A DNA stretch of 64,000 nt from Eucalyptus grandis (GCF_016545825.1 NC_052622.1:47970770-48034769), one strand, 5' to 3'. Counted from the first letter of the stretch, positions 46,076 through 58,705 are shown. The notes: generated by a model not told the origin, from the sequence alone. Translations and numbers: made by a program.

Positions 46076-47429
46076 TGTAACATCCCAGGTCTCCACTGTA
46101 CATATATTGTTCGCTTTGGACACTATGTCCTCACGGTTTTGTTTTTCTCGGGGCAGCCCATACTACCTCAAGAAAACGCGTATGTACAGTTAGAGGGACC
46201 CAAGTCTTATAAGCTAGCCCAAGACTCCCCCCTAAGCAATGTGGGACAGGAGACATGCCCCCTTCCAGTGCACGTTCGGGACTGAGGCACGAACACACCA
46301 CCATCCCTCCTCCCCGCGCACCGCCACCAGGGCTGTCACACACTTAACCTCGCCCACGTACTGCTAAGGCGATCTTAGTCCATCCCTCCGTACTACCCAG
46401 GGCCTGGGCCGTCACACTCTCCCCCCTTTGTGAGCACAACGTCCTTGCTATGACCCCACACGAGGTCGGGAGTCAGAACAGCGTCCTCGCTGTGGCCCCA
46501 CATACGGTTGGGAGTTAGCTTTGATATCATTTGTAACACCCTGGGTCTCCACTATACATATATTGTCCGCTTTGGACACTAAGTCCTCACGTTTTTGTTC
46601 TTGTCGGGGCAGCCCATACTACCCCCAGAAAATGCGTATGTACAGTTAGAGACCCGAGGTGTTACAAGTGATATCAGAGCCGACTCTCGACCGCATATGG
46701 GGCCATAGCAAAGACGCTATTCCGACTCCTGACCTCGTGTGGGGCCACAGCGAGGATGCTGTGCTCCCAAGGGGGGGAGAGTGTGACGGCCTAGGCGATG
46801 GTGCGCGTGGAGGAGGGATGGCGATGTGTTCGCGCCTCGATCCCCGGACGTGCGTAGGAAGGGGGCGCGTCTCTTGTCCCACATCGTCTAAGGAGGGAGT
46901 CCTAGGCTAGCTTATAAGGCTTGGGTCCCTCTAACTGTACATACGCATTTTCTTGGGGTAGTATGGGTTGCCCTGAGAAGAACAAAACCGTTAGGACTTA
47001 GTGTCCAAAGCGGACAATATATGTACAGTGGAGACTCGGGGTGTTACAAGTGGTATCATAGCCGACTTCTGACCGCATGTGGGGCCACAGCGAGGACGCT
47101 GCTCTAACTCTCGACCTCATGTGGGGCCACTGTGAGAACGCTGTGCTCTCAAGGGAGGAGAGTGTGATGGCCCAGGCGACAGTGCACAGGGAGGAGGGAT
47201 GGCGATGTGTTCGCGCCTTGGTCCCTGGACATGCGTAGGAAGGGGGCGTGTCTCTTGTCCCACATTGCCTAGGAATGGAGTTTTGGGCTAACTTATAAGG
47301 CAATGGGCCCTCTAACTGTATATACGCGTTTTCTTGGGGTAGTATGGGCTGCCCCAAGAGGAACAAAACAGTGAGTACTTAGTGTCCAAAGCGGACAATA
47401 TGTGTACAGTGGAAATCCGGGATGTTACA
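46076..47429. mobile_element. Tandem, head-to-head TRIM-like retroelement array
   Basis: Right half, plus strand: a partial LTR ending at 46666, a 115-bp interior (46667-46781), an LTR of 267 bp (46782-47048), a 114-bp interior (47049-47162) and an LTR of 267 bp (47163-47429). LTRs run from TGTGA(C/T)GGCC to GTTACA. The interior begins with a PBS-like 'tgatatcagagcc' / 'tggtatcatagcc' and ends with a purine tract. Left half is the same in the opposite orientation: LTR 46076-46416, interior 46417-46531, partial LTR 46532-46650. The flanks catac and catat differ by one base, as expected for a 5-bp target duplication. There is no coding capacity. Frames here are by-products. Confidence 0.75.
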
Positions 47430-48196
47430 CATATGATGTAGTTGGAGTGATGAGGGAGCTAAGGGATATGCAATTCAGAAAATCCTCCGCACACAGCCTT
47501 CCATAAATAATTCGTAACTTATTTATTGAGGGACTCCACTGCCTTTAGACATGCAAAAATTCTATACACTTTCTACAATCCAGCTGGGTCTTTTTGTCCT
47601 TTCTCCGTCATCGACTTAGAAATGGTAACTATACCGTTCAACGATGGATATTCACATGCACATATTCTTCACGATTTTCTTCCTGATTAAGAAGAGACTT
47701 AGCTCCTAAGGATTTGACTTCAGCTCCCAACTTCTTATTTAACTTGGACTCTTCAACTTTTAACATGTTCTTCAAGACTTTCCAATCTATTTCTTTGACT
47801 TTTCTTCTTTGATATTCTAAATCAGCCCGAGAAGTCTGGATAGTTCATGAAAACGGATCACAATTTCCAACCGTTCCTTTAATCTTTTTAATAAAAAAGT
47901 TCTAATATAAGAGATGTCATTAAAAAAGTTTGAGACATCACTTATTTGAATTAAAATTGTACATATCGAACGTAACTGGTTAATAACTTAACTTTTATGA
48001 AAAAATGCTTACAATTTTCTCACGTTATAAGTTTAGAAGTAAACATATGACTTGAAAGAGGAATAAAAATACTAGGGGTGCCATAATTTGTACAGACGAT
48101 CACATGAGTGCCAAAAATTTTAAAAGTCGACCACTCGATTACCATCGGTGATTTTTCTCTCGAGAAAATCTGATGTGGTGCTATTTAAGAATAAAT
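47430..48196. other. Non-coding DNA, nothing recognised
   Basis: AT-rich, with no frame above 60 codons and no repeat that I can match within the window. Confidence 0.4.
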
Positions 48197-48254
48197 TATT
48201 AAATGATGTCTCATGTTTGAGTCCGTATATGATACTCAACCCGCACGTAGTTAA

Positions 48255-49266
48255 ACATACGTCTGATATTGATATGTTGAAGTAGCAGTTGAGTGCTGAG
48301 TTTAAAATAAAAGACTTAAGTGCTACTAAGAAATTATTGAGTATAGAGATTTTACGTGACAGGGCTGCAAGAATGTCGCGTTTGTCTCAAAAGAAATATA
48401 TTGAGAAGATGTGACACATTTTAACATGCAATTGGCAAAATCTATAAGTTCTCCTTTAGCTGCACATTTTGAACTTTCTCATAAGTTATCACCATAGACT
48501 AAGGAGGAGGAGGAACATATATCTCGTGTTTCTTATTCTAGTGCAGTGGGTAGTATTATGTACGCCATGGTATACTCTAGGTTGACATTTCACAAGCTGT
48601 AAGTGTTTTCAGCCATTACATGAAATGCCCAAGTAAAACGCATTAGGAAGCTGTGAATGGATTGTCAAATATTTAAAGGGGACAACGGATGTTGGCATTG
48701 TATAACGGAGGAACAACAATGGCAAAGAGACAATAGGATACATGGATTTAGATCATGTCGATAACTTGAATGATCGCGGATCGTTAGCGGGATATGTGTA
48801 TACACTAACAGGTGGTGCAGTAAGTTGGAAGGCATCTTTAGAAGACGATGTTGCCTTGTCTTCGACTGAGGTAGAATATATGGCACTGACCTTTGCAGCC
48901 AAAGGAGTCGATATGGCTAAGATGTTTGCTCTCAAACCTTGGACTAGAGCAAAAAAGTGTCACCATACACTATGACAATCAACGTGCGATATATTTGGCT
49001 TATAATCCAATATATCACAAGCAACAAAGCATATCGATATTAGGTACCATTTCATCTGAGATGTCATAACGAAGGGCAAGATTGTTGTGAAGAAAATAAC
49101 AATGGCAGAGAACTTAGTATACATGATGACAAAGCCCATTCCATTAACAAAGCCTGGAGCTCGATTGGCGCCTACAGAGAGTAAGTGCCCATTGGAGTAC
49201 TAGAAGAGCCAGGCATGAAAAATGAGCACTATAATTTGGCTACAAACATTGAGCCAAAGTGGAGAA
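48255..49266 (+). pseudogene. RT/RNase H remnant of the first copia 3 copy
   Basis: Aligns with 56250-57272 of the second copy. RNase H is visible at 48742-48960 ('LAGYVYTLTGGAVSWKAS' and 'SSTEVEYMAL'). The remnant begins abruptly in RT, directly after 58 bases of LTR start, and so marks a deletion of most of the LTR, gag, protease and integrase. Stops interrupt the rest. Confidence 0.78.
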
Positions 49267-50167
49267 TGATTAAATTATATTTCAAATTTGAGCCTCTATA
49301 TGATACTGGATCTGCATATAGCATTTACACGCCAAAATGAGAAAATATGTCCGCGGAGCATTTAATGAGAAATGGCCCATGATTGGAGCCAAAAGAGGGC
49401 CGCACGTTGGAAATAAAGGCCACCATCCATGTGTTGACTTTTATGCATCCGCGGCCCTCTTTTCTAGCCTTAAGCATGTAATTGTTTTGATGAGTTGAAC
49501 GTCCAATTTTTTCAACCTCATTAAATGCATGCGCATGGCCATGGGCATGCATGCCCATAGAAATTGGTGGGCGCCTTTTGCTGCTTCAGAAGCCTATCTT
49601 GTTGGCGCCGAATCCCCCTCCTCTCTTGGTCATTTTTTGTGTGCTTCTTTTTGTCTTTTGTTGACAAATGAAGAGAGAGGGACGGCAATAGCTATGCTAT
49701 AGGACGGTGTATGATGGTCATGCACATATATCATCTTCAACTGCATGGAGGGGCATGATATAGAAGTAGGTGCCACCGTTGAAATCTGTAGGAGTCTCCA
49801 TTTGTCTTGTTCTCTTCCCATGCTCCTATAAAAGGAGGACATCGAAGGCCGTAGGGAAGCAAGCAAGAAATGAGAGCTCAAGAGAAAAAGAGAGGCATAT
49901 GCTCAGAGATAATTGTGCATAGAGTCGAGTCCATCAAGTCGACTTGTTAAACACTATGGGTATTAGGTATAGACTAAGGCTAGAAAACACTTGAGTGCAC
50001 GAGCAATTGTAATCCTATAATTCTTTGATTTATAATGGATTATTCACTAGCTCTCTCCATAGACATAAGTTATGACATTTAGACAGAACCACGTAAATTT
50101 ATAGTGTTCTTTTATTATTCCTCGTTTTATTTTTCTATCGATTTCTATAACTCCGCCGATTACAACA
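49267..50167 (+). repeat. Middle LTR of copia 3
   Basis: About 901 bp, TGATTAAAT to TACAACA. It is the 3' LTR of the deleted first copy and the 5' LTR of the second. It is followed by a degenerate PBS ('ttggttttagagc', 50168 onward). Near-palindromic 'gcatgcgcatggccatgggcatgcatgc' type sequence occurs at about 49527-49556. Confidence 0.85.
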
Positions 50168-50196
50168 ATTGGTTTTAGAGCTAAGACTTTGCAATT

Positions 50197-50451
50197 ATGT
50201 CTAGAGTAAAAGTAGAAATTGAGAAATTTAATAGGAGGAACAACTTTGACTTATGGAGCGCCAAGATGAAGGCGCTAATAACAACTCAAGGTTTAGCCAG
50301 GGCATTGGAAGGCAAGGCTAAGTTCCTCGAAACAATGCAAGATCCCGAAAAGGATGAGCTAATGGAGAGAGCCATGAGCATAATCCTATTGAACTTATCA
50401 GATGAAGTGCTAATAGAGGTGGCCGAGGAGAAGGATGCTGTGGCACTATGA
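50197..50451 (+). pseudogene. gag of copia 3, 5' part
   Basis: Opens with MSRVKVEIEKFNRRNNFDLW, the start typical of plant Tnt1/Sire-like copia gag, and closes at a TGA at codon 85. Further gag pieces follow to 50950 in other frames, including a zinc knuckle CFECHEEEHIQRDC at about 50892-50933 whose C-x2-C-x4-H-x4-C spacing is kept but whose Gly before His is replaced by Glu. Confidence 0.8.
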
Positions 50452-51049
50452 GCAATACTTCAGGCACTCTATGTAATAAAGGGTTTGAACAATCGTTTGT
50501 ACATAGTGTAAAGGATGTTCCAATTTCGATACACTGAAGGTACGCCCATTAGATCCCACTTAGATGAGTTTAATAAACTTATGATAGACTTGAAGATGGT
50601 AAGATTTTAGATAATGAAGAACAAGGTATGATGTTGGCGTCTTTACCAAAGTCATGAGGGTACTTTACTGACTCCTTGTTATGAGGGCATATTACGATTA
50701 CCTCAGAAGAGGTAAAATACGCCATGTTCTCAAAAGAGTGGCAGTGAAAGTTGTGCGATGATAGTCTTGCGCAAGATGTAATGCACAAATTAGTGATTCG
50801 AGGTATAAACCAACATCGCAGGCTCGGCAATAGAAGCAAAAGCAAAAGCAGGTTGAAGTCGCGACATAGAAAATCAAATGGTCGCGTGAAGTGCTTTGAG
50901 TGTCACGAGGAGGAGCACATACAAAGAGATTGTCCAAAGCTAAGAAATAAATGAGATGGGCAAAGTGCCACAAGTAGTGTGGCAAAGGTTGTTGAGGAGA
51001 GTACCATGATGTCAAGGCCATCCTATGTTTGTCTCCAAGTTTGTCAACA

Positions 51050-54000
51050 AACGAATGGGTGCTAGATTCCGGATGTTCCTATCACATGACTCCTCATTGG
51101 AATTGGTTCACTACCAGTCACGTCCTGAACCACGAGCGCGCGCACATCCTTTGGTGATTGACTAAATTGCGACGTTCCCAGGATGAATCGTCAACCCAAT
51201 CGATTATGCACATGCGGAAGTGTATAATAAACAATCCCCAGACAATAATCAATATGTGATAGAAAAGCAAGATAACAAATTTCACAAAACACACTTTCAT
51301 ACACAAACTTGTTTATATACAATACTAGTCTATAAACAAGGGTCAACTAAAAAAAGAAGAGTCACTAAGCCATCTAGGCACAAGACTCCTCAACTGAGAC
51401 TTCTGAGACCTTCGAGACCTCTAGGGGTTCTAGGTCTGTCACGACACCATCAGGGGGGTCAGCTACGCCCTCACCTGTCGCAATGTTTACTGCAACAGCG
51501 AGGATGTCGAAACCCTACAAGGGACCTTCCTAGACCCTATTAGGCCCATGACGGAACCATGCCTTGAACCGATGAGGTACCAACTGAGGTCGGCCGTCAT
51601 TGACCAAGATAGTGGTCACGATGAGCTCATGGAGCTAGAAAATCCCTGGGACAGGGACGTCGGTACTCTGCTCAGTATACCCCCTCAGATGTCCAAAATG
51701 AACTAGAGGAGCCTCCATCTACAGACTTGAAAAGTTAAGCCAACGACAGGGTAAGACAATGTCTCAGCGAGTTCACGCCCTAAACCTCGATTAGAAAGGT
51801 AATACGCCTAGAGATAATGTAACCACACATTATAGAAGACTCACCTCGCCTCAGTTCCTTCATGCATGTCAGTACAATTCATATAACAGATGCATATAAT
51901 AAATGCATACATCAATTGGAACACCTCAATCGCATCTCAATCAAATCACAAGGGTTCCGATTATAGGGCCGAATCGTTATGACATGTCCTATTCCGTGTC
52001 ACACAATTTTGTCCCATAATCCGGCGCATCAATTTCAATCATCCACGTGTTCCAATTGATTACGACCTAACGGCCACGGCCGACTCAACAATCAGTGGTC
52101 TTCCGGCATAGTCGGGCATCATCTCACACCATCGAGCACAACAACATCTGCCTCTAGACGACATTCCACATAAAAGCATCGATTCAGCCTCCATTGCAAC
52201 CGGCATCCGTTGACTTGGGGCATTCCCGAAGGAGCATCGTCTGGCTTAACAGCTTGTGACGGTTTCTCATAGCAATTCCATGCATATCCAATCCCGCCCA
52301 AGGACATCGTGCTTTGCACTTAAATGCCTCAATTAAAATAATGTGTTTGGCTTATTTTCTTCATATTAAAAACACTTGGTAAAATAATTATGTGTGGGTA
52401 CACGGTCAGATCGAACCATAAAAATTGATATCATTCCTTTTAAAATCTCACTATTTGATATAGTATATAAAAACGTTTTCGGTGTCAAAACCCGACACCC
52501 AGTAATTTCTAATTAAATATCAAAATTTCATAATTTTGAAATAATAACTCAAAATTAACAATCATCACTTAATTACACAAATTAGCATTCAATTGCATAA
52601 ACTAATTGCACCATGACAATCAACATGAAATTTCGGCAACCGACAATGTTGGTAAAATTTCCAGAAAATATTAAATAATTAAATAAATTACAAACTTAAT
52701 TAAATAAATACAAATTAATTAGATAAATGCCTACTTAAGCTAAGAAATGCTAATCCAACCACCTAATGGACTAATTAAATTACTCAAACCATCCTAGCTA
52801 CATAACCACATCCTAAACTAACTAACTACACTCACTAACCATCTAATTAACTAATTTAACTAACCTAATTTAACTAAACAAGCTAATAATTATACTAATC
52901 TTACTTAACTTAATCTAATCACCCCTTAAGCATCATTAATCTCATAAGCAAGGTTTAGTTAGTAAACTCACTGGATTAACGAGCCGGTGAGTTCACGGTG
53001 ATGGCGGCACGACGGCGAGCGAGACTTGAGTCAATGGTGGATGCCAAGGGAGGTTCAGAAGAGGCTGGAAATGGCTCATGAAGTTTCAACCCTTGTTGAA
53101 ACTTCGGCTTCTGTCCAAGGCTGGAAAGGGGTGGTCGAAGGGGCTAGAACGGCGGAAACAGCCACGGCGGGATGGCGGCGTGAGTAGGGGTTGACGGCGG
53201 TGGCTTCGGGCGGTTGGAATAGTGACAATGGTGGCCAGGGCGTGGACAACAAGCAGCCAAGATGCGCGGGCTCAAGCTCGTGGGTATGCTAGCTGGTGCG
53301 CAATGGGCGAAGCTCGAGCGGCTTGGACAGGTGCTAGACCAATGGTAGCAACTTGAGCGGTGGCTGGCTTGGCCTCTCTGGTTCTCTGTTGGCTTCCTCT
53401 AGTTCTTGAGCTCTCAAACACAACAATAATGGAGAAAGAATGGCTGAGGAAGAAGAAGAAGAAGGGTGGCTGCAACTAGAGGGGGACCACAAGGCCTCAA
53501 AGTCTTCACAAATATCTCTCTTTCATCATCACAATGCCCCCACCATCTTCAGCCGTATCCTCTACCCATTTTCCTTCAACAAAGCTTCTTTAGCAAGCCA
53601 AGAGGATGTTGAAAATGTTGCACCCTCCATGGTTACGAATTTGTAACATTCCTCTCCAATTTCACTTCAATTGGTGCCCAAAAATTCTAGTTAAGACATC
53701 CACATCAAATCCATGATTTTTCCTCACCAATAGATCCATCTTGAATGCCAAAAATCCACACAAAAATGGCCCTCCTAAATTCTTGGTCCAATAACGTTCA
53801 ATTTTGATTTTTCGCCGAAAATCCAGACTTGCTGAAAATTTTTTGGAGGATGAGTCGACATTCCTAAAATAAATCATGACATGACAAATTTTCAATTTTT
53901 GAAATCGGGTTCAATTTCGTGGTTAATTTCAACCCAACACGATTTTAGCATGATTTAACCTACCGAGTAGCTTTTAGGAATTTTTAATACATTTGACCCA

Positions 54001-57000
54001 TGGTCGATTATTTTCAAACCACATTGTACATCTTCGACCCATTGGCGACTCTCGGTTATTGTGAAAATCTTGAGATTTCAAATACGGACACATGGTACAG
54101 AAACAATAGAAAAATCGGCTTAGTGCCGTTCAACAAGAATTTTGCAATCAAGTGAAATCACCCACACTCTAACCACATGCCTTTGTCGAATTGACCTATC
54201 TTCGATCTCTAATCGATTTTGATGGTGCCGTATTGACCCTTGTAGATTAGTATGGTCAAGCAATCGATTTCTGGTCAAATTCTCAAGTCAATCGCATTTA
54301 GATTCTTTAACAGCTTCACTTGATAGATTAGTTATCTCGTGAGTGATCAACTCAAAAAAAAGAAAAGAAAAGACTATAGGCGCATCGATGAAAATCTCAA
54401 TTCATTTAATCAAAAGACAGGGTTGAAAATATGGATGTCACACTACCTACCAGACTGTAGATGTCGGTAGAGATCTTTTAGGGAATAATGCAGCTTGCAA
54501 GGTTGTGGGAATTGGGATGGTTGAGATTCGAATGCATGATGGCATAGAGTAGATATTGACGGACGTAAGGCATGTACCGAAGATCAACAAGAGCCTTATT
54601 TCTCTAGTGCACTCAATGATATCAGCTGCAAGTACACCGCTGAAGGTGAAATGTTGAAGATCTCTCGAGGTGCCTTGACAATGATTAAATGGAAGAAGGT
54701 GCATTCTCTCTATCATTTACTAGGAGAAATCGTGACAACTACTATTTCATCAGGTGAATCAAAGTCAAACTTGACTCAATTATGGCACATGCAATTTAAT
54801 CAAATGAGTGAGACTAGTATGACGTGCTGAGTGAGAGGGGTTGTTGAGTCAGAAAACAAGGAAGCTTGACCTTTGTGAGCACTGTATCTTTAGAAAGCAG
54901 CGCCGTGTTAAATTCAAAAAAATAGTGCATTCGACCAAGCAAGCAGTCAAATACATTTATTCAGACGTCTAGGGACCGTCTCTAGTTCCATCAAAAGGAG
55001 ATGCATGATATATGCCAGTATTCATCAATGATTACTCAAGGAATGTATGGGTGTACTTCCTGAAGCACAAATCTGAGGTATTTGATTGATTCAAGAATTT
55101 GAAAGCATTGATTGAGATACAATCAAGTAAACAAATCAAGTGCTTGAGAATTGATAACGGCATAGAGCTCTATCGTAAGGACTTTACCAAGCTCTACCAA
55201 AAGGAAAGGATTATGGACATTCTACAGTTCTCGGGACACCACAGCAAAATGGCATTGCAAAATGGAAGAATAGAACTCTACTTGAGCGAGCTCGGTGCAT
55301 GCTTTTGGATGCAAGACTAGGTAAGGAATTTTGGGCTGAAGCAACAAATATAGTTTTTTACCTGATTAATTGATCTCCATCATCTGCTATCGAGTGGAAG
55401 ACTATTGAGAGAGTATGGTCAGGGAAACCTGTTGATTACTCTACATTATGAATATTCGGATGTCTTCCGCATGCTTATGTGAGTGATGGTAAACAACCAA
55501 CGGAGTTGCAACATAATATAGCCACGAGCAAACAGAGGAAGGTAAATAGACCACCAATATGTTATGGTTATTCTTATATTGCCTATATATTTACTATAGG
55601 TGATGAGGTGGAGATAGATGAGCCTTCGTCCTACTCTGAGACAATAGCTAGTATTGAGTCGTTGTAGTGGCTAGAGGCTATGAGTGAAGAAATAAAAAAA
55701 AACCCTATCGGAGTCAGACATGGAAGCTAGTCAAAGTACCAAAAAGCTAGAAGATTATCGGATGCAAATGGGTTTATAAACAGAAGGAGGGCATTCTCGG
55801 TGTAGAGGTAGCTAGGTTCAAGGTAAGATTTATTACAAATGAGTATACTCAGCGAGAGAGCATTGACTATAAAGAGGTGTTCCCTCTTGTGGTAAGGCAT
55901 GCCTCTATTCATGTATTACTTGCCTTAGTTGCTGCACGAGATTTCGAGCTAGAGTAGCTAGATGTGAAAAACAACATTTCTTAATGGTGAGTTGGACGAA
56001 TGGATTTACATGAGATAGGCAAAGGAATTTGCTATTCCAAGTAGGGAAGACCTTATTTGCTTATTGAAGAAATATTTGTATGGGTTGAAACAATCTCTTA
56101 GACAGTGGTACAAGCGTTTTGATGCTTCATGGCTAGTTAGGATTATTCGAAAAGTTAGTTTGATAGTTGTGTTTATTTAGGAGATTGGAGGATGAGTCTT
56201 TGATTTATCTATTATTATATGTTAATGACATGTTGATAATAGCTAAACATATGTCTAATATTGATGTGCTAAAACGGTAGTTCTGTGCTAAGTTTGAAAT
56301 GAAAGATTTAGGCGTTGTTAAGAAAATATTGGGTATAGAGATTTTGTGTGATAGGGTTGCAAGAACGTTGCGTCTGTCTCAAAAGAAATATATTGAGAAG
56401 ATTGTGGTAGGTTTTAACATGCAGTCAGCAAAATCTGTAAGTACTTCTTAGCCACACATCTTAAACTTTCTGACAAGTTACCACATACTGAGAATGAGGA
56501 GGAGCATATGTCTCGTGTTCCTTATTCAAGTGTTGTGAGTATTATTATGTACACCATGATATGTACTAGGCCTGACATTTCACAAGCTGTAAGTGTTATT
56601 AAACATTTCATGAAACGCCTAACTAAGACACATTGGCAAAACTATGAAATGGATCATCAAGTATTTAAAGGGGACAACAGATGTTGGCATTGTATCTTAG
56701 AGAAATGGTAATGGCAGTGATACCATAGGATACATGGATTCGGATCACGCCGATGAATTGGATGATCACAGATTGTTAGCGAGGTATATGTTTACGCTAG
56801 CAGGTGGTGCAGTAAGTTGGAAGGCTTCTTTACAAGACGATGTTGTTTGGTTTTCGACCGAGGCAAAGTATATGGCACTGACCTTTGTAGCAAATGAGTC
56901 AATATAGCTAAAATGTTTGCTCTCAAACCTTGGACTGGAGCAAAAAAGCGTCACCATACACTATGACAATCAAGATGCGATATATTTGGCTTATAATCCT

Positions 57001-57160
57001 ATGACAATCAAAAGGTTTGAACGAAGAATATCGATATTAGGTACATTTCATCTGAGATGTCATAGCGAAGGGCAAGATTGTTGTGAAGAAAATAATAGCA
57101 ACGGAGAACCCATAGACATGATGACAAAGTCTATTCTATCAGCAAAGCTTGAGCTTTGCT
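51050..57160 (+). pseudogene. pol of copia 3, broken and interrupted
   Basis: The protease begins 'VLDSGCSYHMTP' at about 51060-51095, with its catalytic Asp present, and is split by the solo LTR at 51116. It resumes at 54443. Integrase pieces lie in 54780-55330, with 'IKCLRIDNGIE' near 55138. RT starts near 55670. Its catalytic site reads YVND at 56218-56229 instead of YVDD. RNase H follows in 56730-57130 and ends before the polypurine tract at 57263-57272. Stops and frame changes are frequent. Confidence 0.83.
51116..54442 (-). mobile_element. Gypsy-type solo LTR nested in copia 3
   Basis: About 3327 bp on the minus strand, starting TGTGACATCC (54442 downward) and ending near 51116, flanked by identical CTACC at 51111-51115 and 54443-54447. 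It is homologous to the LTR of the element at 33.9-44.6 kb: for example 51960-52060 matches the complement of the segment near 44040-44130, and 51150-51240 that near 36940-37030. The distal end reads ACT where ACA is expected, a single mutation. No interior, PBS or PPT is present. Frames inside it (for example 53440-53646) are by-products. Confidence 0.85.
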
Positions 57161-57272
57161 AGAACTTGATTGGTGTTTGCAGAGAGTAAGCGCCCATCGG
57201 GGCGTTAGGAGAGCCAGACATTGAAAATAAGCACTATAACTTGGTTGTAATCATCGAGTCAAGGTGGAGAAT

Positions 57273-58197
57273 TGTTAAATTATGTCTCGAGTTTGAGCCT
57301 GTATATGTTACTCGACCCACACGTATAATTTATATGCTGAAATGAGAAAGCATGTCCGTCAAGCATCCAATGAGAAATGTTGCGTGATCGGAGCCAAAAG
57401 AATCCAGCCTTGGATATGGGAGATCACCATTCATGTGTTGACTTTTATGCACCTTTCTCAATTTTCAGCATGTAGTTGTTCTGAGGTGTTGAACGTCCAA
57501 TTTTTTCCAACCTCGTTCATGCACATGGCCATGTGCATGCATGCCCATAGAAATTGGTGGACGCCCTTTGCTGCTTCAGAAGCCTATCTTGTAGGTGCTG
57601 AATCCCCTCTCCTCTCTTGGTCATCTTTTGTGTGCTTCTTTTTGTACTTTGTTGATAAATGGAAAGAGAGGGACGACAGTAGCTATGTTCTAGGATGGTG
57701 CATGATGGTCATGTGCATATATCATCTTCAAATGCATCGAGGGGCATGATATAGAAGTAGGTGCCGCCATTGAAATCCGCAGGAGTCTCCATTTGTCCTG
57801 TTCTCTTCCTATGATCCCATAAAAGGAGGACATCGGAGGCCGTAGGAAGCAAGCAAGAAGTGAGAGCTCAAGAGAGAAAGAGAGGCATGTGCTCAGAGAG
57901 AATTGTGCATAGAGTTGAGTCTGTCGAGTTGAGTTGTTAAACACTATGGGTATTGGGTATATACTAAGGTTAGAAAATACTTGAGTGCATGAGCAATTAT
58001 AATTCTATGATTCTCCAACTTATAGTGGATTACCTGTTGGCTCTCCCCATAAACATAGGTTCCAACATTGAAACCGAATCAAGTAACTTTTTGGCGCTAT
58101 TTTATTGTTCCTCATTTTAATTTTTTGTTGGCTTCTATAGCTCCTGACATAATTGCAAAAGTTACAATTCGCTTCCGCCACGCTGCCGATTACAACA
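57273..58197 (+). repeat. 3' LTR of copia 3
   Basis: About 925 bp, TGTTAAAT to TACAACA, preceded by the purine tract 'aaggtggagaa'. Clearly diverged from the middle LTR, including about 30 extra bases near 58150-58180. Confidence 0.87.
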
Positions 58198-58202
58198 TAT
58201 AT

Positions 58203-58436
58203 CAACAAACATAGGACATTTGCTTAAGGTTTTCCCGTAGCCTAGAAGGCATCGGACCCCAACTTCTTCTTGGATGGCTTCGATGTGCTGCATAGAGCAA
58301 CACAGCCCATTGCCGTTGGACATTTGCTTCTATACTTAAAATGCCTTTTCAGGTGAGTTAGAGATAGATAGATTACACTTTGGAGCTGTTCAAACTTTGG
58401 CGTCATGAAGAACTGCAAGACGCCTTGTCCTTCAAG
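58203..58436. other. Non-coding DNA
   Basis: No feature recognised. A minus frame at 58242-58505 has no domain and runs into the minisatellite. Confidence 0.4.
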
Positions 58437-58705
58437 TACTCCACCGTAAAAGCCCTGAAGTCGAATAAGATGGTAGAATGAGCAGTTACAACTTAAAGTA
58501 CGCAACCGTAAAAGTCTTGAAGTCGAATAAGATGGTAGAAGGAGTAGTTATAACTTAAAGTACGCAACCATAAAAGTCCTGAGGTTGAATAAGATGGTAG
58601 AAGAAGCAATTGCGACGAGAGAGAGAGGGGGAGCCTTGAGCTCCAAGTACTCCGCTACAAAAGTTGCTAAAGTCCAATAAGATGGTAGACATGGTAATTA
58701 CAACG
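58437..58705. repeat. 62-bp minisatellite, about four units
   Basis: Units contain 'gtaaaag.c.tgaagtcgaa' and 'taagatggtagaa'. Starts of the 'taaaag' word at about 58447, 58508 and 58570 give a 62-bp period. The fourth unit (about 58655) is displaced by a GA-rich insertion of some 25 bases. Confidence 0.8.

Larger units (their letters stand above)
48197..58197 (+). mobile_element. Composite Ty1/copia 3 with shared LTR and nested solo LTR
   Basis: Three LTR pieces and two interiors in the same orientation: a start-of-LTR stub (48197-48254) fused to RT/RNase H (48255-49266); a full LTR (49267-50167); a full-length interior (50168-57272) holding a gypsy-type solo LTR (51116-54442); and a 3' LTR (57273-58197). 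Flanks taaat (48192-48196) and tatat (58198-58202) match at 4 of 5 positions. The first copy has a large internal deletion. The arrangement is what recombination between tandem or nested copies leaves. Confidence 0.8.

Noticed and set aside
46076..47429. Cassandra-type TRIM with a 5S rRNA-like LTR
   Set aside because: I looked for the 5S internal promoter words in the LTRs and did not see them.
49527..49556. Palindromic 'gcatgc/ggcc' stretch as a regulatory stem or terminator
   Set aside because: It lies inside a copia LTR, and the copy in the 3' LTR is imperfect. No independent function can be supported.
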